A stretch of DNA of 64,000 nt from Erodium maritimum (GCA_963921825.1 OY997594.1:40232557-40296556), one strand, 5' to 3'; positions 46,066 through 59,604 are shown, counted from the stretch's first letter. Notes: generated from the sequence alone by a model not told the origin. Made by a program: numbers and translations.

Positions 46066-47741
46066 TATTAGTCTTAGTGCCCGTAGTTCAATCCTAAATG
46101 TCCAAATGTATATATCATCGTTAGCAATAAAATTAAAGCGGCTTTATATTATTTATGTGTTGGAGTAATGTATCGATGTGTGCTCTGATCTATGCCCACC
46201 ATGCGAATAGAACCATAAACCGAGATAGATCACACTCGATGGGTCCCTAGTCAACAAAGCTTCACTAGAAGCGACTAGTATGAAAGATGGCTCTTTATGG
46301 CTTACGTTCTGTTAGTCATTGGAATGGGATTCCGGAGTCTGATAATAGATATCATGTGGCAGATGATATTGGACGACCTGACATGAATATGTGCCATAGA
46401 TCAAGTCATGAACATATTCATTGTCGTAGCTTGTCATGTACCTTAGACCAAGGAGTCATTGTGATCGCTATGCAGTAAACAACTGAGTTTGACCTGAGCC
46501 TAACGTTGTCCGTAACAGGGCTTTCATAACGGCCATGATTGGCTTGGGGATGGACTGCATGAGTGGCACGAAAGACGGGTAAGGGATTTATCCCTCATAC
46601 TACGATATGGGAAAGATATCGGTTCTCGGCCGCTTGATCGAGAGTGTGTGAAAGAATAGCATGGCCATGCACATCATACTGGGTATCATATATTCAGTCA
46701 TCTCACATATAGAGGAACAGTGATTGAGAATAATTAGGATGACGGCTCTATGCCTTATCTCAATCACGATATCGAAGATAAAAGGATAATGACAGGGACG
46801 ACGGAAAGGTTAGAATCGACAGGGTCGATTCGTTATGTAGTGTCAGGCAATGCTAATGTCTCGTTAGTTGCCACTTAAATATGATCAAGTAAAATGGGAT
46901 TGTACATTGGTCTATTGACATGCATAAACCTAAGGGTCACACCGGAGGATGAAACTCATTGACACATTTATGGAGAATGGCCAAAAGGGAGTTGTCTCGG
47001 GACATGACCAAAACTGGGTTTTGAGGCATGTGCCCGTAAGTGAATAGGACATTACGGATCGAGACAAGTCTTGGAGTCTAGGGATTGATCACCTCGGATA
47101 ATGTTGGACATTTCCCGTATGGAAGGCTTCGAAGCGTTGAGGGCATCACGGGACCTCGTTGGGAATGGCCACGGGCCATGTTCCAAGAGGACCATGCAAC
47201 CAAGTCCCATGAAACTAATTAATCAAGTATTGATTAATTAGTACTAAGTAAGCAAGACAAGGATTAAGGTGTTGGTGATTCACCATCTAACTCCATCTTG
47301 TCTAGCCATACTTTTTCCTATTTACACCTTACTTAACACCATACTTGACCCATGCCTTTAGTTGGACAAGTATGAGCTTGTTATGCTTAAGTCATCTTTT
47401 TTCAACATAACAAACACAAGACAAGAATAGGAAACACAACTTCTCTCCCTCTCTCGCTACAATTTCGGGCTTGGCAAGCTCCCACCTCCTTTTTTTGTGT
47501 TCTTGAGTCCTCAAAGAGAAGAACTACGTGGCTATGATTCCCATGTGGATACGTAGGCATCTTGGAGACTCAAGCCAATCATTCGTTAACCGGTGTTCTT
47601 GTTTTGGTAAGAAATAGTGCTGAATTTTTCTCTTATGAATCTATTCTTTGTTAGTTGTTTCATGGTTTTAATCGACTCCTGGTTTTCATTTATTTTCCGC
47701 TGTGAGTTGGTTCATCTCCAACCCTACTTCGAGACCCTACA
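46066..47741 (+). repeat. 5' LTR of the copia element
   Basis: It starts TATTAGTCTTAG (second base mutated from G), ends GAGACCCTACA and matches the LINE-embedded solo LTR over its whole length. The palindrome at about 47214-47242 has one central mismatch. Confidence 0.95.
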
Positions 47742-47742
47742 T

Positions 47743-47754
47743 TGGTATCAGAGC
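47743..47754 (+). promoter_or_regulatory. Primer-binding site of the copia element
   Basis: TGGTATCAGAGC begins two bases after the LTR and is the tRNA-Met type. It sets the LTR end and orientation. Confidence 0.9.
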
Positions 47755-48007
47755 CGTGCTACCTTCGGGATGCACAAGACGGTGTTGAAAGTTTCGATTT
47801 ATGCATGTTAATTTGCCAACTTGTTTGATAACATGTTTTAAATTCTTGTTTATGGGTTTAATGCATGTAAATGAATTTTTAAAAATTATTTCAAATCTGC
47901 AATTTTTTGAAAAAAGTTTGATTTTTCGGGTCTCGGGAGCGGGACTCTCGGGGAGCCAAAACCGCGGACGGAAGGAGCTTCATTGGAGGAGCTATGCCAA
48001 GCATGAC

Positions 48008-51002
48008 TGTAAGGACCGCTTCTGGTCAACGCTGGTCAAATCGGCGGAAAAACGGAAAAATTTAAATTTTGGACATCAACCTAAATGGACCTAGAATTGA
48101 CCCCGAGGGTCATATCAGACTTAAGTTGACCCCGATATCGACCAAAGTGATTTATGGGTGACTCAGGGCAACTTTGTGACCAATTCGGGAAAAGTTGACT
48201 TTTCGTCGAAAAGGTCAACCGAGCGACGTTTTGGTCCGTTCGATGCCCGATTTGGATCCAAAAAGCTTAGCCGTCGTTACAACAGTCTTAGTTGGGCCGT
48301 TTCCTTGTAGCACGCGAAATTTCATAAATTCTTGGAAAATGGGCCCGCACGGGGCCCGAGACGGCCGAATTTCGCGAATTTGACTGAAAAATATCTACAA
48401 AGATATTTTTCTAACTAATGGGACCCACATGACACTTGTCATGAAAGTGGTGGAAGGGAGTTGAAAGGACAAAGTTGCCCTTGGTTTTAAAAACAAAAGG
48501 TGAAGGATGAGGGGGGGGGGGGGCTTTTTGGTCTTTATGGTGTGTGTTGGGTTTTAAAACAGATTAAAAGGGATGAAGAGGGGTAGTGTTCGGCCAAAAC
48601 AGAAAAGAAGAGAGAGAAAAGGAGAGAGAAAGAAGAGAGAAGAAGGAGAAGAGGTTTATGGTTTTTGGAGTTATTCGTCTCTTTTCTTGCGTATTCGTCA
48701 TCCTCTCATCGTTGCCTTCGGTAAGAACCCCAAAAACTTCTCATTTTGACGTGTTTGAATTCTAGGGTTTTGGTTAGGATTAGTTTAAAGACGAATGGTT
48801 GAGGTTTAAGGTTCGTTAGGAACGTTTTGGGGCAAAAATGAACGGTTTCCGGTGACTGGAGGCTCATGGGAGCTCTGGCCACTGTGAGCCACCGTGGGTG
48901 GTGGTTGGCCACGACCTGAACCGGCCACGGTAATGGCCGAACCGGCCCTAACCAGTCCAGCCACCCATGGCCAATGGATGGCTGGGTGAGGCCCACGTGA
49001 TCGGGTCTCATCTTTTCGTGTTCTGGTGGTCTCGGACGATCCCCGAGTCGATAATTCAAACCCGTAATGAATTATGAAATTAAATGGGGAAAATTGGAAT
49101 GACGGGTTTAGAACTTTAAACGCGAATTAAATCGATCGGACATCGGAAATTGCTTCCGTCGAATGCGTTGGAACACGTGAATTATTTTAGGATCGTAGAA
49201 ACGAAAATGGGAATTTTTGGAGCCCCGAAAGGGCGTTTTCCGATCCCGGGCAGATTCGCCGAGCTGGGTGAATCGGGCCTTTCCGGGCCCTTTGTTGACA
49301 TTGTCGAGTAACTGGGAAGCTTAGGAGCGATCGACATTGTTGGGGTTTCTATTGGACGTTAAATTCATTAAATTCGGTTTTACCCGCATATTTAATAAGT
49401 GTATTAGTTTTTTATCACCTTAGACCGTGCCACCGACCACGGAAAGAGGAGGCTAAGCGGGTGATCGTGAGCATTGCCGGAGCGTGAGAATCAGACTTGG
49501 AGCGCTTTACGAGGTAGGAAAAAGTAGCCGGATATCGGCCTTGACTAGGGAAAGTTATTAATATAAATGCATGTGACACTTGGTGGTGTCATAGGATAAG
49601 TGAACGTATCGAACTATAGAAATGCATGTGACACTTGATGGTGTCGTAGGATAAGTGAACGTATCGAACAATAGAAATGCATGTGGCAGTTGGTGGTGTC
49701 GTAGGTTAAGTAAACTTACCGTGCGATAGAAGTGCATGTAGGCACCTGATTGTGTCCATAGGTTGTGGAACCTTTCCGTGCTGTAGAATCACATGTGGGC
49801 ACTTGGTTGTGCCCGTAGGTTGAGTGAACTGATTGTGTTTGTGTGTGGCCATGTGTGCCTGTGTGGTGTTGAACCCGTTTGTTGTTGACTGACTTGCTGA
49901 GTGGTAGTTAGTCGCTATGTTATTTTCGCTATTTGCTGAGCATCGTGTGATTTATGTTATTGGTGTGGAGGTTTGGCCCGCCTATCGACTCGCCATCGAT
50001 AAAGGGTGCCACGGTACCGAGTTGAGGTTGGCCCACCTTCCGACTAGCTATCGGTAAAGTGTTGCGATGTTCCGCGATGAAGGAGAGGCAATCCTTCCGA
50101 CTAGAAATCGGAAAAGTGTTGCTATGTGTCGCGATGAGGTACGCTGCCTTCCCGAGGGACGATCGGGTAAAATGCGAGGCTACGCCGGGCCTAGCCGGTT
50201 TGCTACCGGAAACCGTGTAGTGTGTGGTTTCGTTGATGTTGTGTGACATTGCTTGTGATCTTTGTGTGTGGGTGAAGGTATGGCCCGCCTGTCTACTCGC
50301 CCTCGACAAAGGGTGCCACGGTTCTGCGATGAAGGAGAGGCCCTCCATCCGACTAGCACTTAGAAAAGTGTTGCTATGTGTCGCGATGAGGTACGCTGCC
50401 TTCCCGATCGGCGGTCAGATAAAATGTGGGGCTACGCCGGGCCCAACCTCCTGCTAACGTAAAACCGTGCTGTGGGTGTGGTATTGAGTGATTTTGATCA
50501 CGGTTGTGTTATGTTTATTGGAGTCGTCATTACTGTGTCGGGTCTACATTACGTGCACGGGTGTTAGATGGTTGGGGAAATTGACAATTATTGGCGTGAC
50601 AGTCGGGTTATTATGTGTTGTGGGGTAGTGGTCCCCTGTGTTTGTTGATTGATGCCGGTGTCCCCGGCATTCCTGCTTGTATGTCGTAGTCAATCTAGTA
50701 TCCGTGGCGGTGAGCGGAACGCTCACCCCTTGCTGCTTTTCCTACAGGTACTGGCTGCGAGGCGGACTAGGAGAACTCTCGAAGCTTAAAGAGCTGGGAG
50801 CGGGAGTCCGGGTCTTTGGTAGTTTAGCGAAGTACATTTTGGCTTTTGTTCGTTTGTTTTGAGCGTATTTTCAGTTGAAAAATATTGTTTTTGATTAATA
50901 TAAGTGGTGATTTTAAAGCGGTTTATTAAAATGTTTGAAAATCTTTTTACTGTTTCACCGTTCGCGTTCCGGGTTCGGTCATACCGAATTCGGGGCGTGA
51001 CG
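48008..51002 (+). mobile_element. Solo LTR C (3-kb gypsy-type family)
   Basis: It starts TGTAAGGACCGC and ends GGGGCGTGACG (last base mutated from A). The left flank ATGAC and right flank ATTGAC suggest a TSD altered by one inserted base. A 13-base poly-G tract lies at 48511-48523. Repeats of about 57 bp (ATGCATGTGACACTTG) lie at 49566-49740, and longer GCGATGA-containing units at 50050-50430. Confidence 0.88.
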
Positions 51003-51567
51003 ATTGACCATTGGATGGTCGATGTGCCGGGCCAAACCGTTTTGTTAGTCATGACGAGTTTGGAACCGTCTTGACAAACTCGAAAATCAAATGTTCAAAA
51101 GTTTCATTTTTGAACGGTTTCGATAAACCGAGCATCAAAAATTTCGAAACTTGGCTATTAAATAAAACCGGAAAATCACATGATGTTTGATAACATGCTT
51201 GTTTGATAACACGATGTGTGATGTGATGTTGGCATGGTGTACATAATAGCCCCGAGCTCGTTTTAATTATTTATCGCTTTTCACGGCCTGCGAGCCGTTA
51301 GAGTTAGCGTGTAATTATTCTTTCAAGGTGTGGTCGTCGAACCACTTATTTGTAATATTTATTTATTCCCGACCTATGAGTCGTGTATTAAATTGTAATA
51401 TTTTTCTCAAGACGAAGAAAGGGCGAAAAGGTCATTTGGTTGCTTTTCGGGTGTTGGCATCGGCTTGGAGTTGATAGAGCTCAAGAAGGTAGTGGGAGTT
51501 AGTTTAGGGGGCTATTATGTGCACATTTATCACTTTATGCTTGGTTTAGCTTATGCATGATTAATTC
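51003..51567 (+). other. Leader of the copia element between LTRs C and D
   Basis: With 47755-48007 and 54809-55512 this forms the untranslated leader before gag. No coding sequence is seen. It ends at AATTC, the TSD of LTR D. Confidence 0.55.
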
Positions 51568-54500
51568 TGTAAGAACCACTCCCGGTCAACGCCAGTCCAA
51601 CCTGCGAAAAATAGGAAAATTTAAATTTTTTAAGACTGACACTTAATTGAACCTAAAACTGACCCAGAGGGTCATACCGGACTTAAGTTAACCCCGTTAT
51701 CAACCAAAGTGAGTTCCGGGGGACTCAGGGCAACTTTCTGATCAATTTGGGAAATGTTGACTTTTCGCTGGAAAAGTCAACCGAGCGACGTTTTGGTCCA
51801 TTCGAGGACCGTTTTGGATCCAAAAATCTTAGCCTTCGTCGCAGCGGTCTTAGTTGAGCCATTTCCTAGTAGCCCGTGAAGTTTCATAATTTCTTGGAAA
51901 AAGTGCTCGTTCGGGGCCCGAAACGTTCGAATTTCGCGAATCTGATTGGAAAATATCTAGCAGATATTTTTCCAAAAGGTGTGGGACCCACCTTGCCACT
52001 TGTCAAACAAGTGGTGGTGTTAGGTTTTGGGGGGAAAATGAAAGGTGAGGGTAAAGGAGGGTTCGGCCAAGACAAAAAGAAAGGAAAAGAAATAGAAAAA
52101 GAAGAGAGAGGTTTAGAGAGAGAAGGAGAAGGAGAAGAAGAGAGAAGGGAGAGAAAGCTAGGGTTTTGGGGCACTATTCACGAGCTCAACCATTGGATCG
52201 TCTCAACGTTCCAAGAATCGAACTCCCCTCGTCTTCCTCTACGGTAATCACCAAACCGATCTTTGTTTTGTCAAGTTCTAAAAGTTAGGGTTTGTTTAAA
52301 ACTATTAGTTTATGGTTGTATTGAGGTTGGGGGATTGTTGGAGACGTTTTGGAAGGAAGAGGCACGTTTTCCGGTGACCGGGAGGTAGGGGGAGCTCCGG
52401 CCACCATGTGGGGTGGCTGGCCGGAGCTAGGGCCGGCCACCACCATGGTGGGCCGGGCCCATTTTGGCCCTAGCCACCCACGACCAAGGTTGGCCGGGTT
52501 GGGCCCACATGCTCGGGCTTTAGGGTTTCGTGTTCGGGTGGTTAAGAACGTTCCCCAGGTCTTTAATCCAAAACCAGATCGAAATTTGGAATTAAATTGT
52601 GAAAGTTGTAATTGTCGGGTTTAGAAATTTTAAACGCTAATTAAATGACTCGGAAGTCGGAATTCGATTCCGTCGAGTGCCTAGGAACCCTTGAATTGTT
52701 CTAAGACCGTAGAAACGAAAACGGGAATTTTCGGAGCCCCGGAAGGGCGTTTTCAAAACCCGGGCAGATTCGCCATGTCGGGCGAATCGGGCCTTTCTGG
52801 GTCCAATATCGACAATGTCGAGTAATTGGGAAGTTTGGGAGTGATCGACATTGTCGGGGTTACTTTTGGGCGTCAGGTTTATTAAAATTCAGTTTATGCC
52901 TGCAAGTTTAAAAGCGTTTAAAAATTGTGTTCTTATTAGATCGTGCTGCAGACCGAGGGAAAGGAAAGCTAGGCGAGTGACTGAGATCACGCCGGAGCTT
53001 GTTGGTTAGCTTTTGGAGAACATATACGAGGTAGGGAAAAGTAGCCGGATCTCGGCCCTGACTAGGGAAAGTTAACAGTAGAAATGCATGTGACACTTGG
53101 GTGTCGTGGGTTAAGGAGGTTATCGAATATTAGAAATGCATGTGACACTTGGGGTGTCGTGGGCTAAGTAGGTTATCGAAGATTGGAATGCATGTGACAC
53201 TTAGTAGTGTCGTAGGAGCAGAGAACTTATCGATGTTAGATTTACTGGAGGCATATGACCATGCCCGGAGTTTGATTGTGAACTTATCGATATTAGGAGT
53301 ACTGGAGGCATATGACCATGCCCGGAGGTTGTTTGTGTAATTTGTGTCTTGGGTGGCCATGAGAGCCCGTACTTTACTGTTGTGCCTTGGGTGGCCATGA
53401 GAGCCCGTGTCTTTACTATTGGTGTCTTGGGTGGCCATGAGTGCCCGTGGGGTTGTTGAACCCGTGTCTTTACTGTGGGTGTGTCTTGGGTGGCCATGAG
53501 TGCCTGTGGGGTTGTTGAACCCTTGTCTTTACTGTGGGTGTGTCTTGGGTGGCCATGAGTGCCCGTGGGGTTGTTGAACCCGTGTCTTTACTATTGGTGT
53601 GTCTTGGGTGGCCATGATTGCCCGTGGGGTTGTTGAGCCCGTGACTTACTGTTGGTGTGTCTTGGGAGGCCGTGAGTGCCCGTGGGGTTGTTGAGCCAGT
53701 GAGTTACTGTTGTGTGTCTTGGGTGGCCGTGAGTGTCATGGGGTTGTTGAGCCCGTGAGTTATGGTCGGTGTGTCTTGGGTGTCCATGAGTGCATGTGGA
53801 GTGTTCAACCTGTGTTGTTGCTGTTTGTTGAACTTGTTTGTGATTGTGATTGTGGTTACTGAGACAGGTCGACCGCCTGGCCTGACCGGGAATGACAAAG
53901 CGCGTGAGTGAGAGAGGTTACTGAGACAGGTCGACCGCCTGGCCTGACCGGGACTGGCAAAGCGCGTGAGTGAGAGAGGTTACTGAAACAGGTCGACCGC
54001 CTGGCCTGACCGGGACTGGCAAAGCGCGTGATTGGGAGAGGTTACTGAGACAGGTCGACCGCCTGGCCTGACCGGGACTGGCAAAGCGCGTGAGTGAGAG
54101 AGGTTACTGAGACAGGTCGACCGCCTGGCCCGACTTTGTGTCGGGGAAGCGCGTGAGTGAGAGAGGTTACTGAAACAGGTCGACCGCCTGGCCTGACCGG
54201 GACTGGCAAAGTGTGTGAGTGAGAGAGGTTACTGAGCAGCTGGCGTGCGATCCTTTGTGATCTTGTTTGGTGTGCGATCCTTGGTGATCTTGGGTGTTGC
54301 GTGGTTGACTGTCGTGTCTTTGGAGGAGGTCGTCAATCGTTGAGTCGGGTCTACTTTACGTGTTCGAGTGTTGAGTCGGTTGAGGAAAGTAACTGTGGGT
54401 GTGTGTTAGTCGGAGCACTTGAGTTGGGGATAGTGATCCCCGGTGTTGAGTTTGTTGTTGGTGTTACCAGCATTGTCTGCTAATTATGCCATAGTTAGTC

Positions 54501-54803
54501 TGTTATCCGTGGTGGTGAGTGAACGCTCACCCCTAGCTGCTTTTTCTACAGGTACCGGTCGCAGGTTGGACTAGGTGAGCTTCTGAAGCTTGAAGAGCTA
54601 GGAGCGGGATTCTGGGTTTATTTTGACTCTAGCGACGTATACCTTGCATTTTGTCCATTTGTTGGGACGTACCTTTAAGTTGTAAATGATTATTTTGTTG
54701 AACAAACGGTGATTTTAAAGCGATTTATGTAAAAGGCTTCAAATGTTTTATTGTTTTCAACGTTCGCGTCCTGAGTTCGGTTTACTGAAATTGGGGCGTG
54801 ACA
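51568..54803 (+). mobile_element. Solo LTR D (3-kb gypsy-type family)
   Basis: It starts TGTAAGAACCAC and ends GGGGCGTGACA, with AATTC on both sides (51563-51567 and 54804-54808). It is very similar to A and B and carries a six-copy 62-bp array not seen at that size in the others. Confidence 0.95.
53851..54232. repeat. 62-bp minisatellite inside LTR D
   Basis: CAGGTCGACCGCCTGG recurs at 53865, 53927, 53989, 54051, 54113 and 54176. Each unit ends with GAGAGAGGTTACTGA. Confidence 0.93.
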
Positions 54804-54808
54804 AATTC

Positions 54809-55512
54809 TATGTGTTAAGAATTTTATGCTTTAAATTTATTTACCGAGCATATCACCTCACATGCAAAGATAAAATTGGAATTTTAATCCTTGTTTGTGA
54901 ACCCTTAGAACCGCCATTGCATTGGAAGTAGTTGACTGGTTCAAAGGAAGAATTCCATTGGATGTAATTTGAGGCATCATTGCATTTGGAATGTAGTTGA
55001 TGTACTCATCGCATTTAGGATTTGCCAAAGTTTTGAACACAACCGGACAAGTAAAAACGGGTCATGTTCGATACCTCCCAATCATCAACACCTTACTACC
55101 TCCCCGTCCTATGGGTGTTGGGCGCATTAGCGGAGCATCCATTGGAAAGCGGTGTAGTAGGTTTGGACGACATTTGTGGGTGCCGTGCGCATTAGCGGAG
55201 CACCTACATAGTGACGGGCCATAGTTGAAAATTGGTGGACCCGACTACGATTCTAAGCCTGAGGTTGAGCTATGGTAACAAATAGGGTAGGCGGTGTACA
55301 TCAGTACATACCCTAGCCAAGAGTCACATTGGATGTGATTGGATTCCTACCTACATAGTTCGATTAAGTGGTGAGCATTAGTTCAGCTTAATCGAGTGAA
55401 TCAAGGATCTTGGTTTCAGATTCTAAAGGTTTAGAATAGATTATTGGTGTTTAAGCTTGATCTTCATAAAATTTATTCAGTTTATTGATTGAATTTTATC
55501 TGTTGTAGATCA
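54809..55512 (+). other. Leader of the copia element before gag
   Basis: No gene is seen. Related short phrases containing GCATTTGGA or GCATTAGCGGAGCA recur at 54920-55200. The likely gag start is the ATG at 55513. Confidence 0.5.
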
Positions 55513-56564
55513 AATGGAAAATTCAGCGAATATTAATAGTTTGTCGTTAAAAAAAACATTCTTGACATGGTCAAGCTAAATATGACAAACTATTTGGACT
55601 GGTACAGAATTTTGAGGATAGGCCTCAAGTTTGAACGTAAAGAATATGTCCTTGACAAGGCTGTCTCTAAGACCATATCTGAGTTACATGAAGTGTCATT
55701 AACTGCTGAGAAGAATATATCAGGGATCTGGGATCCAAGGATATTCTGATGGTCAACAAGGGAATTGGAAGTGGTAAAGGCGGGGCCCATGCGTACTTGG
55801 CGGGAAAGATGAGACACGTGAGAATGTCTGCTTCTACTGCCAATAGCCTGGTCTTTGGAACCGTGATTACAGGAAGTTCATGGATGATCTGAAGAAGGGC
55901 AGTGGGACTGTGCCTTCATCAAATACCCCAGATGATCTGAAGAAGGGCAGTTGAACTGCACCTTCATCAGGAAACCTGGATGATCTAAGGAAGGGCGATG
56001 GGACCATGCCTTCATCTGGTATTAACTCTATAGAGCTACATCTCTCTACTTCCAAAGATTAATGGGTATTAGACACCAGGATTGAATCTCACACATGCAC
56101 TAACATATAGTGGCTGAAAGTAGGAGAGGTTTGGAAAGCACGAAGTAGACCTCAGAGTTGTGACAACTGCTATAGGATCCATGAGTCTTGCTTTTCCAAG
56201 TGGCCTTGTCTTAGTATTGTATAATGTATATTGCATACCTACTTTTAGTAGGAATATTATATATGTATCTGTGTTTGACAAGGAATGATATGATGTTAAT
56301 ATTGGAAATGGAGTTTTCAATGTTCTATGCAATAGTATGTTTTATACCAGTACTGACTTGGTTGGAGGATTGTACATATTAGATATGGGTAACAATGCCT
56401 CAGGTTCTATATATTACGTTAATACCAAGAGGTCTAAATCCTACGATTTAAACCTAACTTTGTTATGGTACTGTCATTTGGGCCGCATAAACAAGAAGAG
56501 CCTATCAGTACTTCAGAAGTGTGGGCTTTCAGGTCCATTCGAACGATAGGTGCAAGGTTTGTTT
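55513..56564 (+). pseudogene. Copia gag, protease and pre-integrase remnants
   Basis: Gag is recognised by MTNYLDWYRILRIGLKFERKE-like sequence (about 55582), shown here only in part. A decayed zinc knuckle follows near 55830: CFYCQ, then stop, GLW, RDY, so the His and last Cys of the CCHC pattern are replaced. An 18-residue repeat (DDLKKGSGTVPSS) occurs three times at 55884-56025. The protease region near 56068 reads VLDTRIESH, with Arg where the family has the Gly of DTG. A GAG-pre-integrase domain (LLWYCHLGRINKKSL) lies at 56460-56505. Several stops and frame changes show it is dead. Confidence 0.82.
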
Positions 56565-59500
56565 TGTCACGCCCCGAATTCGGTAGAACCGAACCCGGAA
56601 CGCGAACGGTGAAACAATAAAATAATTTTCAACATTTTTATAAAACCGCTTAAAATCACCAGTTTGAGTTAATCAAAATAATATTTTACAACTGAAATCA
56701 CGTCCAACACAAGCGGACAAAAACTAGAGCGTACGTCGCTAAACTCCCCAAAACCCAGACTCCCGCTCCCAGCTCTTCAAGCTTCGAGAGCTCCCCTAGT
56801 CCGTCTCGCGACCAGTACCTGTAGGAAAAGCAGCTAGGGGTGAGCGTTCGCTCACCACCACGGATACTAGACTGACTATGGCATACTAGCAGAAAATGCC
56901 GGAAACACCAACAACAACCCAAACACCGGGGAGTACTATCCCCAAACTCACGTAACCCGACTATCACACGAACTGTTACTTTCTCCAACCAAATCAACAC
57001 CCGGACACGTAATGTAGACCCGACACAACGGTTACGACCCCCACCAAAGACACAAAAGATAACCACGCAACACCCAAGATCACAAAGGATCGCACACAAC
57101 AAACAAGATCACAAAGGATCGCACTCCAGCTGCTCAGTGCCGGTTGCTACCGGCTGGGCTCGAGCCTGCCCCAGGCAACTTTCCCCGAATGCAGTCGGGC
57201 CAGGCGGTCGACCTGTTAGCGATATATAACGCAATACTTCTCCGATATCTAGTCGAAAGGGGAGCCGCCCTTCATCGCCGAAGAATGCACAACTTTACCG
57301 ATGGTTAGTCGGAAGGCTAGCCAACCCCCATGCGCGCGACCACAGGACCCCTTTATTGTCAGGCGAGCCCCCAACCTCAGGCAATCACAATCAACACCCA
57401 AGGTTCAACACCCCAAAGGCACTCATGGCCACCCACGACACACCAACAGTAATACACGGGTCAACACCCCAAAGGCACACATGGCCACCCATGACACACC
57501 AACAGTAGTACACGGGTCAACACCCCAAAGGCACTCATGGCCACCCACGACACACCAACAGTAATACACGGGTCAACACCCCAAAGGCACTCATGGCCAC
57601 CCACGACGCACCAACATTAATACACGGGTCAACACCCCAAAGGCACACATGGCCACCCACGACACCCCAACAGTAATACACGGGTCAACACCCCAAAGGC
57701 ACACATGGCCACCCACGACACACCAACAGTAACACACGGGTTCAACACCCCAATGGCACACATGGCCACCCACGACACACCAACCGTAACACACGGGTTC
57801 AACACCCTAAAGGCACACATACAATTCAATCAACCTCCGGGCACAACCAAATGCCACCAGTATTTCTATTGTTCGATAAGCTCACTTATCCTACGACACT
57901 ACTAAGTGTCACATGACTTTCTATTGTTCGATACGTTCACGTCTCATACGACACCACTAAGTGTCGCCTGCGTTTCTAGCGTTCGATAAACTTACTTATC
58001 CTATGACACTACTAAGTGTCACATGCATTTCTACTGTTAACTTTCCGTAGTCAAGGTCGAGATCCGGCTACTTTTCCCTACCTTGTAACGCTTTCCCAAA
58101 AGTCCACGCCCAAGCTCCGGTGTGCTCGCGATCACTCGCCTAGCTTTCTCTTGCCGCGGTCCTCGGCACGATCTAACAAGATCACAATTAAAACACTTTT
58201 TAAGTTCGCAGGCACAAACTGAAATTTAAAGAATTAGACGCCCAAACGCAACCCCGGTAATGTCGATCACTCCAAAACTTCCCAATTACTCGACATTGTC
58301 AACAACGGGCCCGGAAAGGCCCGATTCGCCCGGCCCGGCGAATCTGCCCGGGATTGGAAAACGCCCTTCCGGGACTCCGAAAATTTCCGTTTTCGTTTCT
58401 ACGATCTTAGAATAATTCAAGGGTTCCAATGCAATCGGCGGAATCAATTTCCGAATTCCGAGCGATTTAATTCGCGTTTAAAGTTTCTAAACCCAAAATT
58501 CCCAACTTTCACAATTTAGTTCCAAAATTCGTTCCAGGTGTGAATTAACGACTTGGGGTTCGTCCTAAACAACCCGAACACGAAAACCCGAACACGGGGG
58601 CCCCACCCGGCCATCAAGACCTGTGGGTGGCTGGACCGGTTTTGGACCGGTTCACCACCATGGTGGCCGGTCCTAGCTCCGGCCAGTACCACCTAGCTCC
58701 GGCCAGCCACCACCCATAGTGGCCGGAGCTTCCCCGAGCCTCCGGTCACCGGAAACCGATCCTTTTCGCTCCAAAACGTTACCAACGAATCCTACACCTC
58801 GACTCATCCATATTTAACCCGTTTACATACAAACCCTAACTTTTAAACGTACCAAAACGAAAATCAATTGGGTTCTCACCATAGGGAATGATGACGGGAG
58901 CTCGATTCTTCGATCGTTGAGACGATCCGCCGGTTGGATCGTCGGGAAATCCCAAAACTCCAACACTTTCTCCTTTCTTTTTCCTTTTCCTTCTCTCCTT
59001 CTCTCTTCTTTCTCTCTCTATTTTCTCTTTTTTTTTCTTTGATATGGCCGAACACCTCACTTGTCTCTCTTTTGTTTTGTTCAAAAAAATAACAACTATC
59101 ACTTATTTACCAAACTACCACACTTAGTTTCTTTTTCTTTATTTTAAAAACCAACCACCACCACTTTTATGACAAGTGTGTTGTGGGTCCCAAGAGTTAG
59201 AAAAATATCTTGGTAGATATTTTTCAATCAGATTCGCGAAATTCAACTGTCTCGGGCCCCGAACGGGCCCATTTTCCAAGAAATTAAGAAACTTCACGGG
59301 CTACAAGGAAACGGCTCAACTAAGACCACTGTAACGACGGCTAAGCTTTTTGGATCCAAAACGATCCTCGAATGGACCAAAACGTCGCTCGGTTGACTTT
59401 TCCAACAAAAAGTCAATCTTTCCCAAATTGGTCCGAAAGTTGCTTTGAGTCCCCCAGAACTCACTTTGGTCGATATCGGGGTCAACTCAAGTCCGATATG

Positions 59501-59604
59501 ACCCTCGGGGTCAAATTTAGGTTCATTTAGGTGTCTGTCCAAAAAATTTAAATTTTCCTGTTTTTCGCCGATTTGACTGGCGTTGACCGGGAGCGGTTCT
59601 TACA
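56565..59604 (-). mobile_element. Solo LTR F (3-kb gypsy-type family)
   Basis: On the plus strand it starts TGTCACGCCCCGA and ends GGTTCTTACA, the reverse of LTRs A-D. TGTTT flanks it on both sides (56560-56564 and 59605-59609). It splits the copia integrase zinc-binding segment. It carries a 56-bp array. Confidence 0.95.
57400..57810. repeat. 56-bp minisatellite inside LTR F
   Basis: GGGTCAACACCCCAAAGGCAC recurs near 57458, 57514 and 57570 and on to about 57800, some seven units. It is the inverse of the 57-bp array in LTR A but more regular. Confidence 0.9.

Noticed and set aside
53851..54232. CRISPR-like array
   Set aside because: The 62-bp units are continuous tandem copies without unique spacers, in a plant LTR.
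48008..54803. LTRs C and D as the two ends of one full-length element with a 565-bp internal region
   Set aside because: D has its own perfect TSD (AATTC) and C its own flanks, there is no primer-binding site after C, and the DNA between them fits the copia leader.
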